Below are positions 46,048 to 58,144 of a stretch of DNA of 64,000 nt, piece after piece (within the stretch, counting starts at the first letter, position 1; each line of letters starts with the position of its first letter). Both the position numbers and the translations under genes were made by a program. The DNA comes from Thozetella sp. PMI_491 (Eukaryota; Ascomycota; Sordariomycetes; Chaetosphaeriales; Chaetosphaeriaceae): contig MU270045.1 of the NCBI GenBank assembly GCA_021432635.1, positions 584,867 to 648,866 on the forward strand. The letters run 5' to 3'. The notes below the pieces were generated by a model. The model had not been told where the DNA came from. It was given only the letters and a program-made list of their open reading frames with translations, and ran no database searches.

Positions 46048-47705
46048 GCATATCGCAACTTCGTCATCGCTGCTGCTACACTCATCTGCATGCTTGGGTT
46101 TCTGGTGTCATGCTCTCGGGGATCTCGGAGGAGGACGACTGAAGGTGGAAGCAAAACAAGGAAGGGCCCCACGGAACGGTCGGCTAGGCATCGTCAACAC
46201 TTGCCCAAGTGGATGGTGCTTGTGACGGATGTTATGAACGTTGCAATAACCGAGGAGCCGCCAGACCCTTGGGGGCTCTGTCTATATCACATCGGAATAG
46301 TCAAGCTGGAGCGGATATCTTTCCCGCAGAGGACGAAAGTGGAGAGGCGGTGAAAGCTGGAACGAGGGGGCCTCCGACATAAGTGCAAACCATGTTGTAC
46401 GTGCAACGAGGCCGGGCCGGGCGGTGTTTCCAGTTTGCTTCCCGTGAGTGGCAAGGACCAAGTGGTCATCTGCTGCATTGGAAGCAACACATAATTGAGC
46501 TTTAGCCAGATCCATCAAGAAACGATTGAGTCTTCCAGAGTAAGGAGCTACCTCTCTAAATACCCTATGGTTGACGATGCAAAACCAGCTTAGGCAGACA
46601 ACTGTAGACGTAGACTCGCAAGGTTCTCTTCTAGCCTACCTAGACTAGCGTCATAACCATTCCCCATTCTCTCCGGTTTACATGGGAAGGCGTCTGTTTG
46701 GTGAGCCAGACGGCCTAGGGGACACAAGTTCTGTAGCATATCTAACCTACCTACCTAGTCAGAGTTGAAGGGCGAGCACCGACCCATGCCACTCACTCAC
46801 CCTCACATCAGATGGGGTCTGAAAGCAGTCCTATCCAACGTGGACGGCTGGCGGGTGTCTCTCCCCTGTCTGACTGCAGTCTCTCGGTGGGGATCGCCAG
46901 CTCCCTTACAACAGGATAACGCTCTCGACCCCTCCTCCGCGCCGGGGAGCGCTTGCCGATAAATGTCACGGGCTCTCCATGTTCTAGATCTCCTTTGCCA
47001 CCTATCGCCCACACCCCTCCCTGTATGAGGTCTTGAAGTGCCATCGGCCTGCGAGCTCGGGGTGGGTGGGGAGAGAGTCCCGAGCTTCATGCAGGAACCA
47101 ACCCGGGCATCTGCAGCCAAGTGCGACGCCGGTGCTGGGCTTGCAGGATGCCATGTCCTTGCGTAACCAGGAGGACTGGCGCACATGTACTCGTTGAGAT
47201 GCTCCGAGTGCTGGCGGTATAGCTGCTGCGTCAGATGAGGCTGCCCGGCGGGATTCCATGTCGAACAGCATTTTCTCGGCCCCCAACGAGAAACAGGCCC
47301 ATCTTACACAGAGGAACCGCCTGGAAACCCAAGTTTAATAGGAACCAGTATCGGGGAAGTGTCTTTCAAGATGACAGTTGTCACACCTCAACAGCTGGCT
47401 CTCAGGGGCCTTGTCTTGCTAAAGATTACAGATGGATCATTCAAGTATGGGCTACCACGTAGAAGATATCGTATTTGAATTGCGGTGTGAGAGTCCTGTC
47501 TATGTACTCGTAGGCGCTGGGGTATCAAAGCTTATTAGCGAAAAACACATCTCCCTAAAACGAAAGTATGCTCACGGTGCCGGCCAAATGCGGTCTGGAC
47601 CGCCTGCGCCAGACACCAAGGCATCTCGATGGGACTCCACTTCCTAGCCTTTGCTGCCGTTTCGGCGAGCACATATAGGTAGGTCAAGCCTTGTAGGGAC
47701 TTGAT
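46048..47705. other. Convergent 3' flanks of rad23 and bdp1
   Basis: About 1.65 kb without a supported gene. Short ORFs on both strands; one ACCTACCTACC run near 46745-46757. It probably contains the two 3' UTRs. Confidence 0.4.
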
Positions 47706-49751
47706 TCAGGGCATACCAATATCCTGCCTGGCCTTGGTCCGTTTGCCTCTGTTCTTCTTGCTAAACTTCATGGCGGCTGCGTCGCCACCTTCGCTCTCTC
47801 CCAGAGCGCCTGGGCCATCCTTTCCATAAAGCGCCTCACGCTTCTTCCGAGCCTCTTCTGCGGCCTCCTCCTCGCGACGCTTTTCCTCAGCCTCGAATTC
47901 TTCTTCTGCCGCCTTTTGCTCTGCAATAATGGCCTCCGTGGTCTCTAGCTTTTCCCCAGCTAGGCGCTCATATTCACCAATGTCGATGCTCATCGTCTTT
48001 GGACCCGTCAAAGCCTCGGTAATAAGCTTTGGGTTCGTCTTGTCCTCACGACGAAACTTGCCAATGACGTTGCTTCGGTCCTTGCCCGGTATCATGCGGC
48101 TGATTGTCTCAAAGTCGGTTCCAAAGATGCGCAATAGGCGATAAAACTCCTCCGTCTCCTCGTCAGTCCACTGCTGTGGCTTGCGCTTGCGCCGTAGATA
48201 GGTCGCCGAGGTCACCTTGCGTGTAAAGTCGTTTTCTTCCACCACCTCTTGGTTGCCTGCATCCTCGGCGGCACGTGCGTGGCGGTCGACTTGGAGCGAG
48301 CTGGCATCCAGCACGATCTGACCATCAACAATCTGGAACTGGGGGCCTACGGCCGCCATGCTCTCCCCTGGTGAGGCATTTTGCTCTGTCCCAGCTGCGT
48401 CTGTACTTGGTGCAACTCCGACATTAGGGGCAGGGGTGCCGCTCGCTTCTCGGGTGCCTTGCTCCCCTTCATCGCCAGGAGTCTCACCATCGCCCTTCTT
48501 CTTCCGGCCCTCGATATACCGTTGGCGTCGCTCCCTCTCCTGCAGCACTAGCTGGTCGTGCAGGCTGAACTTTTTTCCAATGTGCAAATCCCTGGCAAGC
48601 TCTGCCATCTTCACCTTAGTGATGTCTATCTTTTGATTCTCGGCATCCTCAGGGGTCTCTTCTCGCCGCTTGCGGTTCTCTACGCCATCGCCAGCCGACT
48701 TCTCACGTCGGTTAGACGGCCCGTTCCCAGCTTCAACAATGGCCTCCCCAATCTCGGCGTTGCCAATATGGCTTTTGCGCTTCCTTCTCGGTGTCTCGGT
48801 CGAACCTTCACCATCATCCTTGTCAGTCTTCTTAGAACGCTTTTTAGGCTGCACAGTAGACCCATCGGTTGCCTTGCGCTTTGGACCGCGCTTCGCTGGC
48901 GATGAGGATGTTGCAGTAGCTGATTCGAGGCTAGCCTCAATTGTAGATCCCCGCCCCGATACAGATTCGGCGGGCGGTGTTGCTGCTTGAATAGGCTGAG
49001 TTCGAAGAGCTGCAGTTTGAGCCACATTTGCCAACGGAGTGGAGCGACGTTCGGCGCCTGGAGTGAGTGAAGGAGTCTGATTATGAGCAGTCAGCCTGGC
49101 CGCGACGGTGGCGGCTTGTCGGGTGGTGACTCTTGTATCGATTTTCTCTGGTGTCTCGACTGAAGGTAGGGTCGCCCGGGGGGTTAGTGGTGTAGAAAGG
49201 CTCGACGACGCAGGAGAGTCAGAGAGTGAAGCCACCGGAAGGCCATTCGTAGGGGTTGATTGCGTGGCAAGAGTGGCAGGTGGTTGTGCCAAACGTATGG
49301 TTGGAATAGCTGGCCGTTCCGAGCCAGAGGTAGATGCATCGGTCCCGCCGGGAGTCGCCCGTAGAGAAGAGGCACTATGAGGTGTGGTTGCTGGCGCTGT
49401 TTCGTGGGCGCTCTGGGATTGGACTGTTCGAGAGTCCACTGTGGCGTTCTCGAGGCGGCGAGGTTGGGTGGTTTGGGTCTTGGTCCCATCGGCAATCACT
49501 GTTGACGTTGGAGCCCCGCTGCGAGTGTCCGATTCATCTACGGAAGCCTGGGATTGTGTCTGGGTACCCGGCGGAGATGGCACTGCATCCAAGGGCGTAG
49601 CCGAAGCCTGGATCTTGTCCGAGGGCGGGATAGGTGTTGTCGAGGCCCGGGTGGTGACGGGCCCCGGGGCTGGCGATGAGGTGGACGACGCATTGCGCCG
49701 AATAGGGGCTTTGGGTTTGAAACCCGACTTTTTCTTGAGCATGGAACTCAT
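47706..49751 (-). CDS. bdp1: TFIIIB subunit Bdp1 (B'')
   Basis: Bdp1 joins TBP and Brf1 in TFIIIB and opens promoters for RNA polymerase III (tRNA and 5S genes) in the nucleus. Intronless, 681 aa. The N-terminus MSSMLKKKSGFKPKAPIRRN is typical. Residues about 25-370 are Thr/Ser/Pro-rich and low complexity, with a basic patch PKRKRSKK-like near 300. A conserved stretch KMAELARDLHIGKKFSLHDQ near 385 precedes the Myb/SANT domain at about 520-575 (W528; QQWTDEETEEFYRLLRIFGT and FETISRMIPGKDRSNVIGKF), the family hallmark. A long charged helix (EAEEKRREEEAAEEARKKRE) and a basic end follow. The start is divergent from bre1, about 600 nt apart. Confidence 0.93.
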   Translation of the reverse strand: MSSMLKKKSGFKPKAPIRRNASSTSSPAPGPVTTRASTTPIPPSDKIQASATPLDAVPSPPGTQTQSQASVDESDTRSGAPTSTVIADGTKTQTTQPRRLENATVDSRTVQSQSAHETAPATTPHSASSLRATPGGTDASTSGSERPAIPTIRLAQPPATLATQSTPTNGLPVASLSDSPASSSLSTPLTPRATLPSVETPEKIDTRVTTRQAATVAARLTAHNQTPSLTPGAERRSTPLANVAQTAALRTQPIQAATPPAESVSGRGSTIEASLESATATSSSPAKRGPKRKATDGSTVQPKKRSKKTDKDDGEGSTETPRRKRKSHIGNAEIGEAIVEAGNGPSNRREKSAGDGVENRKRREETPEDAENQKIDITKVKMAELARDLHIGKKFSLHDQLVLQERERRQRYIEGRKKKGDGETPGDEGEQGTREASGTPAPNVGVAPSTDAAGTEQNASPGESMAAVGPQFQIVDGQIVLDASSLQVDRHARAAEDAGNQEVVEENDFTRKVTSATYLRRKRKPQQWTDEETEEFYRLLRIFGTDFETISRMIPGKDRSNVIGKFRREDKTNPKLITEALTGPKTMSIDIGEYERLAGEKLETTEAIIAEQKAAEEEFEAEEKRREEEAAEEARKKREALYGKDGPGALGESEGGDAAAMKFSKKNRGKRTKARQDIGMP

Positions 49752-50352
49752 GGTGTTGTTGGGCGAAGCAGACGGATATCAGCCTCTATCAGTTGCTCCG
49801 GTTGAAATGGCGGGGGGGCATTCCTGCGGCGTTGCAAAGATTTGACGCTGAGATCAGATGGAGACTTCGGTAATCGCTGTGAAATCGCTTCAAATGAAGA
49901 AGTGGACTCCGTAGGAAGGGTCTCCTAGGTCGCTGCGAGCGCAGAGCGCGTTTCTGCTGGATATCGCCGTGAGTCACTGCACGCAGTGATTGTTGGCTGC
50001 CACCAAAAAAAAGTTCGTGAAGGGATGGTGGAGGGGAAGAAAGGTTGGCCTGGATTCCTGGCGGCGGGCAACTCGAGAGGTCAAGGCGCTAACCCGAAAT
50101 GGGCCCTAGTGCCTTTCTGTTGAAGCGACCTTGAATTTCGTCTTCACTTTCCACTTCCGCCCCGTCTCGATCCAACTTAGCATCCCCGTTTTCCAATTTC
50201 TCACCCTTCCTCGCCTCCCTCCCATGATCGCATCCTCCAACGACTCCTCCATCATTCTGCTCGAGGCGACGAAGGGGCTCTTTCTCAACGTCTTTTTCGT
50301 TTAGTTTTCATGTCCCTGCCTCAAAATCTCGCTGAATCCTGAGCCCTTTCTG
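49752..50352. promoter_or_regulatory. Divergent promoter region, bdp1 / bre1
   Basis: Six hundred nt lie between the two outward-facing ATGs. The bre1 side is pyrimidine-rich (about 50120-50250). No specific factor site is obvious. A small minus-strand ORF (50106-50288) looks spurious. Confidence 0.5.
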
Positions 50353-53026
50353 ATGCCGATTGCCACTTCGCCGACCGCGTCGTCTCACCCTGCCACCCTC
50401 GTCAAGATGGAGGACAGGAAGAGACCAGCTTTCAATGCTGTTGATGACCTGGCTCCGCCAAGCAAGAGACAGGCGGTCAACGGAGGCAGCAAGGCTAAGG
50501 ACGATTCCGGCGATATGAAGGAGGAGGCTTGGATCGAGGTATGTGTCACACGACTCCCATCTCTAGCATCGCGACTCTCTTTACCGGACACACTACCCCC
50601 TCTCGAAGGCGGGGAGGGCGATCGCGTGTCGGAACCATATTCTCCGCGCTCGGGCGACGATCTAGTCGCGTCCAGAAGTGCCTGCAGCGATTGTCGCTGC
50701 TGGCGGCCGTCCTGCCCGCCGCTCGTCCGACCGCCGCCTTTTTTTTCTCTCTCGAATGTCGCTGGGATATCTTGACGCACAATCCCCTTGGCAGAATTGT
50801 TCTACACAAGTCCTTGCATTATCAGCTGAGCCCGAGACGGTCGGATGCTGACGGGTGGAATGGAATATAGGAGTACCAAAAAGGAGCCATCTTCCGTCAA
50901 ATGCTAGAGTACAAACGCGAGAAGACCAACCTGGAGACTCGTCTTCAAGAGCTCGAGAAGAGCACAGTGGACCATGACGACCACATAAGAATCATCGATG
51001 CTTGGCTACTCCAGGTACGCAGCGCATCATGCCGTCTTTGCGCGTCTAGTCGTCGGGGCTAACACGACATAGTTTTTGCAGGAAGTCGAGCTCCTAGCCG
51101 AAGGCGCATTTACGTCCACCTCTACTGCAGAAGGTTCGTTGTTTGGTATTCTCGCGCAGAGCAGGAATGCTGACGCGCCTATAGATCACGCGCCTGCCTT
51201 TAGTTCCTCGTTCAAGGACAGTAAAGATTTCCAGCGACATCTCGGAGACAAAGCCAAGACTGCGAAGGAAAGATTCGACAAACTCTTCGCCCAAATAGCT
51301 GCTGTCCGAGGGAAGATCGACCCCGAGATCTCGAAGCTTGAGCAGCAAATCAAACTCCTGCTCGCAAACCAAAAGGAGTCAGCGGTCGAGTTGGATCGGC
51401 TGAAGGCCGAGAACGCCTCCCTTTCGGAACAGTACGACAAGGCGACCCTCAAAGTTGTCAAGGCTGAGCGCAAACTCGACCGAGCCAGAAGTGCTCAGGT
51501 GCAGAAACTCGAGCAGCAAGCATTGGCGAGCGCGACCCGGCAACCTACCAGTGCCGAGGAGACAAGTGGGTCGAACGATATGAACAATGGCAACAACGAG
51601 GAGCTCAAGATCCAGCTCGACGAGGCCGTTGCTGCTGTTGCTAAGCAGAAGGAGCAAATCGAGTCGTTGTTGACCGAAGTGAAGACCTTGCAAGAAGAAA
51701 ACTCGACCTTCAAGACGAAGAAGGACAGCATATCAGAGGAAGACTACGCGCGGACCGACGTCTTCAAGCAGTTTAGGGCCCAAAACGAGGACCTAATCAA
51801 ACGCGTCAACAACTTGGAGGCTGTCAACAAGCAGTATCGCGAAGAGGCGGAGAAGCTCCAGGCAGAGCGGACGGCATTCCGCGCACAGCTCGAGAAGGAA
51901 GCGCAGGCCGTTGTGCAAGAGCTCGAGCTCGATAACCAGCAAAAAGACCAAGACTTAACGCGAATTCGCGCGGCGAGAGACGAACTTCATGCCGAGGTGG
52001 CCATGCGCAAAGCCAGCCAGGACCAGGAGAAGACCGCTGCGGCGCATCTCCAGGAGCTCATGGATGCCAAGGCGGATCGGATTGCCGAGCTCGAGTCGGA
52101 GCTGGAGCGCCTGCGCCCCAGCGAAGATACGGAAATGACGACGCCACGGTCAGACTTGGAGGCCCTCTCAGTCGACGAGCTGCGGCAGAAGTATGCCAAG
52201 CTAGAGAAGGATTTTGAGGCCATCAACAAGGAAATGCCGCTTCTGGAAAAATCGTACAAGAAGGCAATGGGCCTGGCACAGAAGAGAGTACTGGACTTCC
52301 AGGCCCTAGAAGACAAAGTTGGCCTTCTGACCGCCGAAAAGGCGAAAGCGGACCAGAAATACTTCGCGGTTCGGAGAGACTTGGACACAAGGACGAACGA
52401 GAACAAGGTCCTCAGGGGTCAGAACTTGAAGAGCTCGGATATTATCGCGCAGCTCCGAGAAGTCCAGAACCAGAAAGGAACACTGATGAACAGTCTAGAG
52501 CAGCAGCTAGCGCAGCTTCGGCAGTCGAATGCGTCGCTCAATCTGGAGTATAAGAAGCTGGATGCGCTCAACGGCCAGACGAGCAAGAGGGCTGATCTGA
52601 TCAACAAGCAGCTGACGGACATGAAGGGTCTCGTCAACTCGAAGGAAGCGGACAAGATCGCCTTGAAGGAAGAAGCCATGGCCCATGAGACTGACCTGGA
52701 GAAGCTCAAGAAGCGGCTTGAGCATGTCGCCAAGGACCGCGATAACTGGAAGATCAAGAGCCAGAGCAACTCATCGAGCGAGGAGGAGATGCTTCGGGTA
52801 AGCCCCATTCAGGCGTGGTTTGTTGATGGATTTTCTGCTAACCCGCCGGTAGAAACTTGTCATGTGCTCGGTGTGCAAGAACAACATCAAGAACACTGTC
52901 TTGAAAACTTGCGGCCACGTACTTTGCAACGAATGCATTGACAGCCGTATCGCCAACCGCATGCGCAAGTGTCCAAACTGCAACAAAGCGTTTGACCGAA
53001 GCGACGCAATGACGGTTCACCTCTAG
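50353..53026 (+). CDS. bre1: E3 ubiquitin-protein ligase Bre1 (histone H2B ubiquitylation)
   Basis: Nuclear RING ligase that, with Rad6, monoubiquitylates histone H2B during transcription, a prerequisite for H3K4 and H3K79 methylation in yeast. Exons 50353-50538, 50871-51014, 51082-51133, 51185-52797 and 52853-53026 give 722 aa, near the usual 700. The N-terminus holds [20 protein letters not shown], a family feature; the body is almost all coiled coil. The last exon carries the C3HC4 [24 protein letters not shown] then [19 protein letters not shown], starting near residue 670. Intron 1 is long (332 nt). Intron 3 (51134-51184) is 51 nt, stop-free and in frame, so the unspliced frame stays open. 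MEDRKRPAF at 50407 is an alternative start. Confidence 0.95.
51134..51184 (+). other. Probable stop-free 51-nt intron in bre1
   Basis: Donor GTTCGT (non-standard but used in fungi), branch GCTGAC and acceptor CTATAG. Splicing joins STAE to DHAPAFSS; retention adds 17 residues ([16 protein letters not shown] region) between helices. Confidence 0.55.
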
Positions 53027-53802
53027 CCGTGACGAGTGCAAATACCCCGTACCGGAAGTTAATCCCGTCACAACGAAAGCTTCACCTCACCAGCATGGTC
53101 GCCCAATCTACCTGAGAGCCTCTTTTGTGGCCCCAGGGAACGAAGTCGGGAGGAATCCCCCAGGTCTTATCTTCAGGCCTGTGAGAGAAACGTATCCAGT
53201 ACCGAGAGGCCTGGGTCGACATGAATTACGGTCGCGGACGCCGTCGGCCGAAGATCCCTTCGTCGGATTCTTTACTGTAATTTAGCCACTGTCACACTAT
53301 GCGTCCGTCGAGATTTGCTTGTGCCTCGATGTATGACCACAGCGCGAGAGCGAGGAGCATTGCCCTTGGAGCGATGACGTTTGGGTGTTGCGGACAGGAT
53401 AGAGCTAGATTTAGCAAGCCTATTCCCTCAATCAAGTCCGGTCTCGAGCATAGCCGCATTTATACCCCCCCCCCTTTTTCCACTATTGATACGCAAGTGA
53501 TGTCTTCACTAGGCTTCTTACTTTTGGCTAGCCCCCCAATGACTTTTCGCTACCAAGTCGCTCTAGGCTTCGCGAAGTAGTGCAAATCCGTTTCTCTCTT
53601 GCCTCTGTCACGAGGCACGCAAGTTTGATTGCATGGATGCTTGTTTATGCCTTTGTACATCGTGATATATCCGGTCTTTGAGATTGCATTGAGGCAGTAC
53701 AATACACACACAAGGCCTAACCATTAAGTTGCCAAGTATAGGGGAACATCGATTAACGTGTCAGTAGCTACCACCGTTCGCGTTTCGAGGATTGGTCGCT
53801 GT
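53027..53802. other. Convergent 3' flanks of bre1 and the SARAF gene
   Basis: No gene supported; a 93-codon plus-strand ORF (53299-53580) lacks family features and sits in the probable bre1 3' UTR. Confidence 0.4.
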
Positions 53803-54813
53803 CTAGCGCCGGCTGGTGGAGCCAAAGCCGGTACTCTCGTGCCTGCTGTTGGAGCCTGAGCTGGACGACGAGCTCGCCCGGCCGGAGCCCCACGAGCTTC
53901 CACCCCCGGAGCCCCATGTGCTCCCGTAGCCGTTACCTCCCCACCCGCCCCGCTGATATCCATTGTCCTGTCGCCCGGAGCGGCCCGCCATGTAGCCAGC
54001 AGCAGCACCGCCGGCCACCCCGCTCCAGAAGCCGGGCTGCCATCCCTGCTGGGTAGACGGTTTGCTACCTGGGTATGGAGGCGGCGGATCATCAAATCGC
54101 CCTCCCCCACCACCGCCACCGAAGCCGCCGCCGCCGCCGCCTCCCGGGCCCCAACCGCCGCCCCAATTTCCGCCCCATCCGGGCCGGCGCCTCTGTGGCC
54201 CTGCCTGTCGCTGGTTGCCCGCTTGTACACAGGCACTGTATATGATCCATGCAGCAATTGCCACAAAGACGATGCCGAACAAGTAGGCTGACCAGTCTAC
54301 ATCCTGGTCGCTTCCCCCCAGGTTCGGATGCCTTCTCTCGCCTTCTTCTGTGAGGACCAATCGGTATTCAACGCCGCAGCTTCCTTTGAGGACGTACGGA
54401 TCGTCGGGTGACGAATATCCTTCGCAGATGACTTCGGTACTGCCGAGTTTTAGTGTGGACGGAAGGCTCGCCGTACACGCCCACTGGATATCTTCAGAGC
54501 TATATCCGCTGCCCTGGTTGACACAACGCATCGAATCGATGTGGTGCAGTGCACAGATAGATTTTGGCGAAATGCATTTTAGCTGGGGAATCGCAGGGAC
54601 GCGGCGGTGCGAAGTAGATTTGTCGCCTCGTAGTGTGAGGGATTGGACCTGTGGTTAGAGATCAGCTCTAGGATCCGTAGCGTCATGGTATCTGGGAACG
54701 GAAGTGGTGCTTACTTGTGACAAGAGAATGGCATTCTTTGGCTTGGCCGCTATAGCTGACAGAGGGAGTAGTAGCAGCGCGATGAGGGGGTAGAGAGCTT
54801 CGAGGCGCGTCAT
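53803..54813 (-). CDS. SARAF-like ER membrane protein (store-operated calcium entry regulator family)
   Basis: In animals SARAF sits in the ER membrane and slows store-operated calcium entry by acting on STIM; the fungal role is unknown, as fungi lack a clear STIM. Minus exons 54813-54715 and 54648-53803 (66-nt intron) give 314 aa. Residues 1-22 are a signal peptide (MTRLEALYPLIALLLLPLSA). The luminal part (23-150) carries conserved cysteines and the family signature DIQWACTASLPSTLKLGSTE followed by CEGYSSPDDPYVLKGSCGVE. One TM segment lies at about 153-174 (AYLFGIVFVAIAAWIIYSAC). The cytosolic tail is Gly/Arg/Ser-rich with long Gly runs and a PPPPYPG motif. The family assignment rests on the signature; the physiological role is inference. 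Confidence 0.88.
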
Positions 54814-57219
54814 GATAGCGGGCTGCTCGAGCGGAGGTTCTGAGGGCCAGCTGAGTTGGTGCAGCCAGGATTTGGAGTACAGTTTCTCCAAAGGATTGGC
54901 GAATAGGTTTCAACACCTGACAAAGAGGGGGAGGGCCTCTGCATATATCATCAAGAACAGTGCTCTCTTTTCCTTTCTAGGGGTCAGTCGTGTTGCGGGA
55001 GCAGAGGACAGATGTCCAGTTGGGGGGTGGCCAGAAGAGGCTGAAAAAAAGGCCACGCGATGCGTGTGATTGGGGGACACGCAAGACAAGTTGACAGGAG
55101 GAAAGAAGCTCGGAGAGCTCTGGCCATCTCGACGAGGGGCAATTTTGGCGGGGCAGTGGCAACGGGGGAGGGAGCGACCGCCCCGCCAGCAAACCACCAG
55201 CAAACCGCTAGCAGACCGGTGATATTCCGGGCAAGGAAGGGCCTAGCTACATGGACGGTTATGCGGACGAGGCCGAACAGCAGCTTAGACCGCCTTTGGA
55301 GATTGCACCGTAAAGTGAAAGGCGACACTGGTACCGTGGCAGGAGAAAAAGTTTTCTGTCTCTCTACCTCTACTTGGTGAAGTTGAGCGAGAGCAAACAC
55401 AACTTTTTTGCCTAGGAATTGCTCTGCCCAGAACCTACACGCTTTCTGCCGTCCGACAGATGAAGGCTCCTGGGCGATCCTCTGTATCTCGGGGAAGAGG
55501 TCGGCACGGCACGGCCATCTCTGCTGAACGATGCTGGCTAGCGAGAGAAACCGGAATGGTTATCCCATAACTCGGATATCATCTGTTCGCTTGAGATGCG
55601 GATATGCTGGGTTGTGGCCGGCGGCAGCTGCAGAAATTACAGGAAGGGCTAAATGGATATTGGAATTTTTGAGGAGCCTACAGTGCCGGTGCGGCACGGG
55701 AGTGAGACGGACGCAGGTGAGTCCGCATTATGCTAAAATAGATAAAACCATGCCCCCAAAACCCGGACTTTCAGATGGCGGGCCGGGTGGGATCCCGGAA
55801 GAGACGCCAGTGCCAGTGCCAGTGCCAGCGCAACGGGTGTTGGTTGTACATGGTGGATTCCGTGCCGCAAGTTTGACGTCAGTCGCCGGACTCGGCCAGC
55901 GCCGTGGCCGGGAGGCGACCCTGGGCCTGTGTTTGAGACAATGCGGCCCAGTGCCGGATCTCCGTTTCTCGTCGCAATTGCACTCGTAAACAGTCACACC
56001 GGGGCGGGCAGGAAGTGCGAGAGCGGCTTCATTCCACTCGGAAACGCTCGGGGGGAAGGGGAAGGAGGGCTGGTTTAAGCTTGATATGTGTTGCACATTC
56101 AAGGTGCTGGATGGATGAGACGTGCCGAACCGAACGTCGTGATAGCAGGAAGGGAGGGCTCGGCTTGCGTCGAGTCTAACTAGACGGTGCTCCTGATGCA
56201 AAGTAGTAATTACGTGAATGACGTGTAGGAAAGCAGTGATTGTGCTGGCGGGAGGGGTGGGCCACCCAGGTAGGGCAGGTAGCAGGGGGGTAGGCGATAT
56301 GTTATCCGGAAACAAACTAGCAGCAGCCCCGCTTGCTGGTGCTGGTGCTGCTGCGCGCGAGGTGAAGCACACCCTCCAAGTTCCCCCAGGTCGGCAGGGT
56401 CCCACATACCTCTCTCTTTTTCAATCTCCAAGCCAGACCCCTCGTGGCTCCCGAAGCGCTCCCGAAGCTAGAGCTCCTTGGCCCCTCCAGGCTTCGGCCC
56501 GCCAACGTATCGGCTGCGGCTCACCCTCTCCCTTCTACCCACGGACAGTTGAGCGCACCCGAAGTCCGTGGTTCGCACCTGCCTTGCGGTTTTACATAGT
56601 AGAAAATTGGGCGCCGTCCAGCTCGGCGCACGTAGGGCCCCGACAGCCTTTTTGCATTCGGATTCCGCATACAGCACGAGCAGAAGCTGAGTCACGGTCG
56701 GCACGACGGAATGCGCAATTCCGTCCCAACCATCATGAGGAGGCAAGAGAGAGGGAGAGAGAGAAGTGGTGGTTTTTGGCCCGCCGCAGCCAACCGTCCC
56801 CCGTGGCATGGGCATTTGTATACGAAGTACAGTACATATCACAGTACTGCAGCTAGTGTGCTGCAAGTGGCCACAGAGATGACCTCGCAAACGTGCCCCC
56901 GGGTTGGAAAGGTCGCATCGGCGCTCGGGCTACTGAACTATTAGGTAGCTTGTAGATCTCCGCCCCACCCTCCCCCCTCTAGGCTTGACTGGGTTGTCGG
57001 AGCCGGCCCCTCCCACCCCCCGACCAACCGACATACCTCCCAATTCTAGAAGCAGACACGACGGGTACCCTCCACTTGCTTGGCTATTATCTTGCCATAT
57101 TTGCTTGCTTGCTCCCCCGCGAGGGACAGGGGGGAGGGGGATTGATGAGGTGTGGAGAATGGCTGTCTGCTTTCGTGGTCATATCTCCAGGCTTTGCTAC
57201 TATGTAGAGTTGCTAGAGC

Positions 57220-57245
57220 AAAAAAAAAAAAAAAAAAAAGGGGGG
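57220..57245 (+). repeat. A20 run followed by G6
   Basis: Twenty A and about six G in direct succession in intergenic DNA. There is no gene body or target-site duplication upstream that would identify it as a retroposed tail. Confidence 0.85.
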
Positions 57246-57947
57246 CAAAGTGTCGGGCGGGTCCCTCTATCTTGCCAGTGCACAACTCGAGGGACGGAAC
57301 CGCGCTGGCCCGCCCCGGCCTTGGGCGTAGTTTTGTGCGTGGAACAAAGCCTCGTCTCCGCCCTCTCGTCCTCTCTCTGGCGCTCTGCTCCGGACCTTCG
57401 TGTCCTAATACTGACTGCATATTTCCCCCTCCTCGGCCCGTCGTTTGGTCCCAAGCGCATTTCGGGGCCGTGGCGCCACCCTGGCAAGCCTGGCCGGTGA
57501 CTCGACCAGGGTAAGCTTGTCCTTCCTCGTCGGTGTTCGGTGGTAGCCAAGGTAGGGTACCTAAGCTTCTACGTTAGCTTAGAGGCGAGTTTCGATGGCA
57601 TCCGGGAAATTTGTACCGCGCTTGTTTTGGTACATCTCGACCGAGGCTCCCCTCCATCCTAGCCTCTAGTTTTTGCTTTCGTCGTCCTCAGCTGGTATTT
57701 TTTTCCTTCATCTTCATCTTCGCCTGCCGCTTCCCTCCCCTTCTTTCCATTACTACTGATCGATCCACTGCTGCATCCGGTTGCGGCTCCTCTAGGGAGC
57801 TTCAAGACACCGGTGGCCACCTTCTCTTTGTTTTTGCTCTGTGGCCAGCATCAAATCTCTTTATCTTCTGGATGCGACCGTGAGAACGAGGCCACTGCTG
57901 CTTGTTCCCGTTCCGTCTTGGCTTTCTGTCAACGCCCTTCTCCTTTA

Positions 57948-57967
57948 TCTCTCTCTCTCTCTCTCTC
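57948..57967 (+). repeat. CT dinucleotide microsatellite
   Basis: About ten CT units within the pyrimidine-rich leader region of the ABC transporter gene. Confidence 0.9.
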
Positions 57968-58144
57968 CCCTCCTGTTTACTTTCCGTCCTTATCTTCTTT
58001 CTCAGCGTCGATCCAGCGTCTACAACATCGCGCACGCGCGCCACTTTGCTCTCGCCTCTCTCCGCCTATTTTCTACGTTCCCGGCGCTGGACCTGAACTT
58101 CCATCTCGGTTTGAATCCTAGTTCACCCTGGGGTTCTAGCCGAC

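Larger units (their letters stand above)
54814..58144. other. Long region between SARAF and the ABC transporter
   Basis: About 3.3 kb with no supported gene. ORFs up to 225 codons (for example 55728-56405 minus) overlap opposite-strand ORFs and lack motifs. A short CAGTGC tandem repeat (55806-55828), an A20-G6 run at 57220 and a CT microsatellite at 57948 are present. The last 400-500 nt are pyrimidine-rich, probably the transporter leader. Confidence 0.4.

Noticed and set aside
57220-57245. Poly(A) tail of a retrotransposed element
   Set aside because: No recognisable element body or target-site duplication beside the A20 run; better read as a simple homopolymer.
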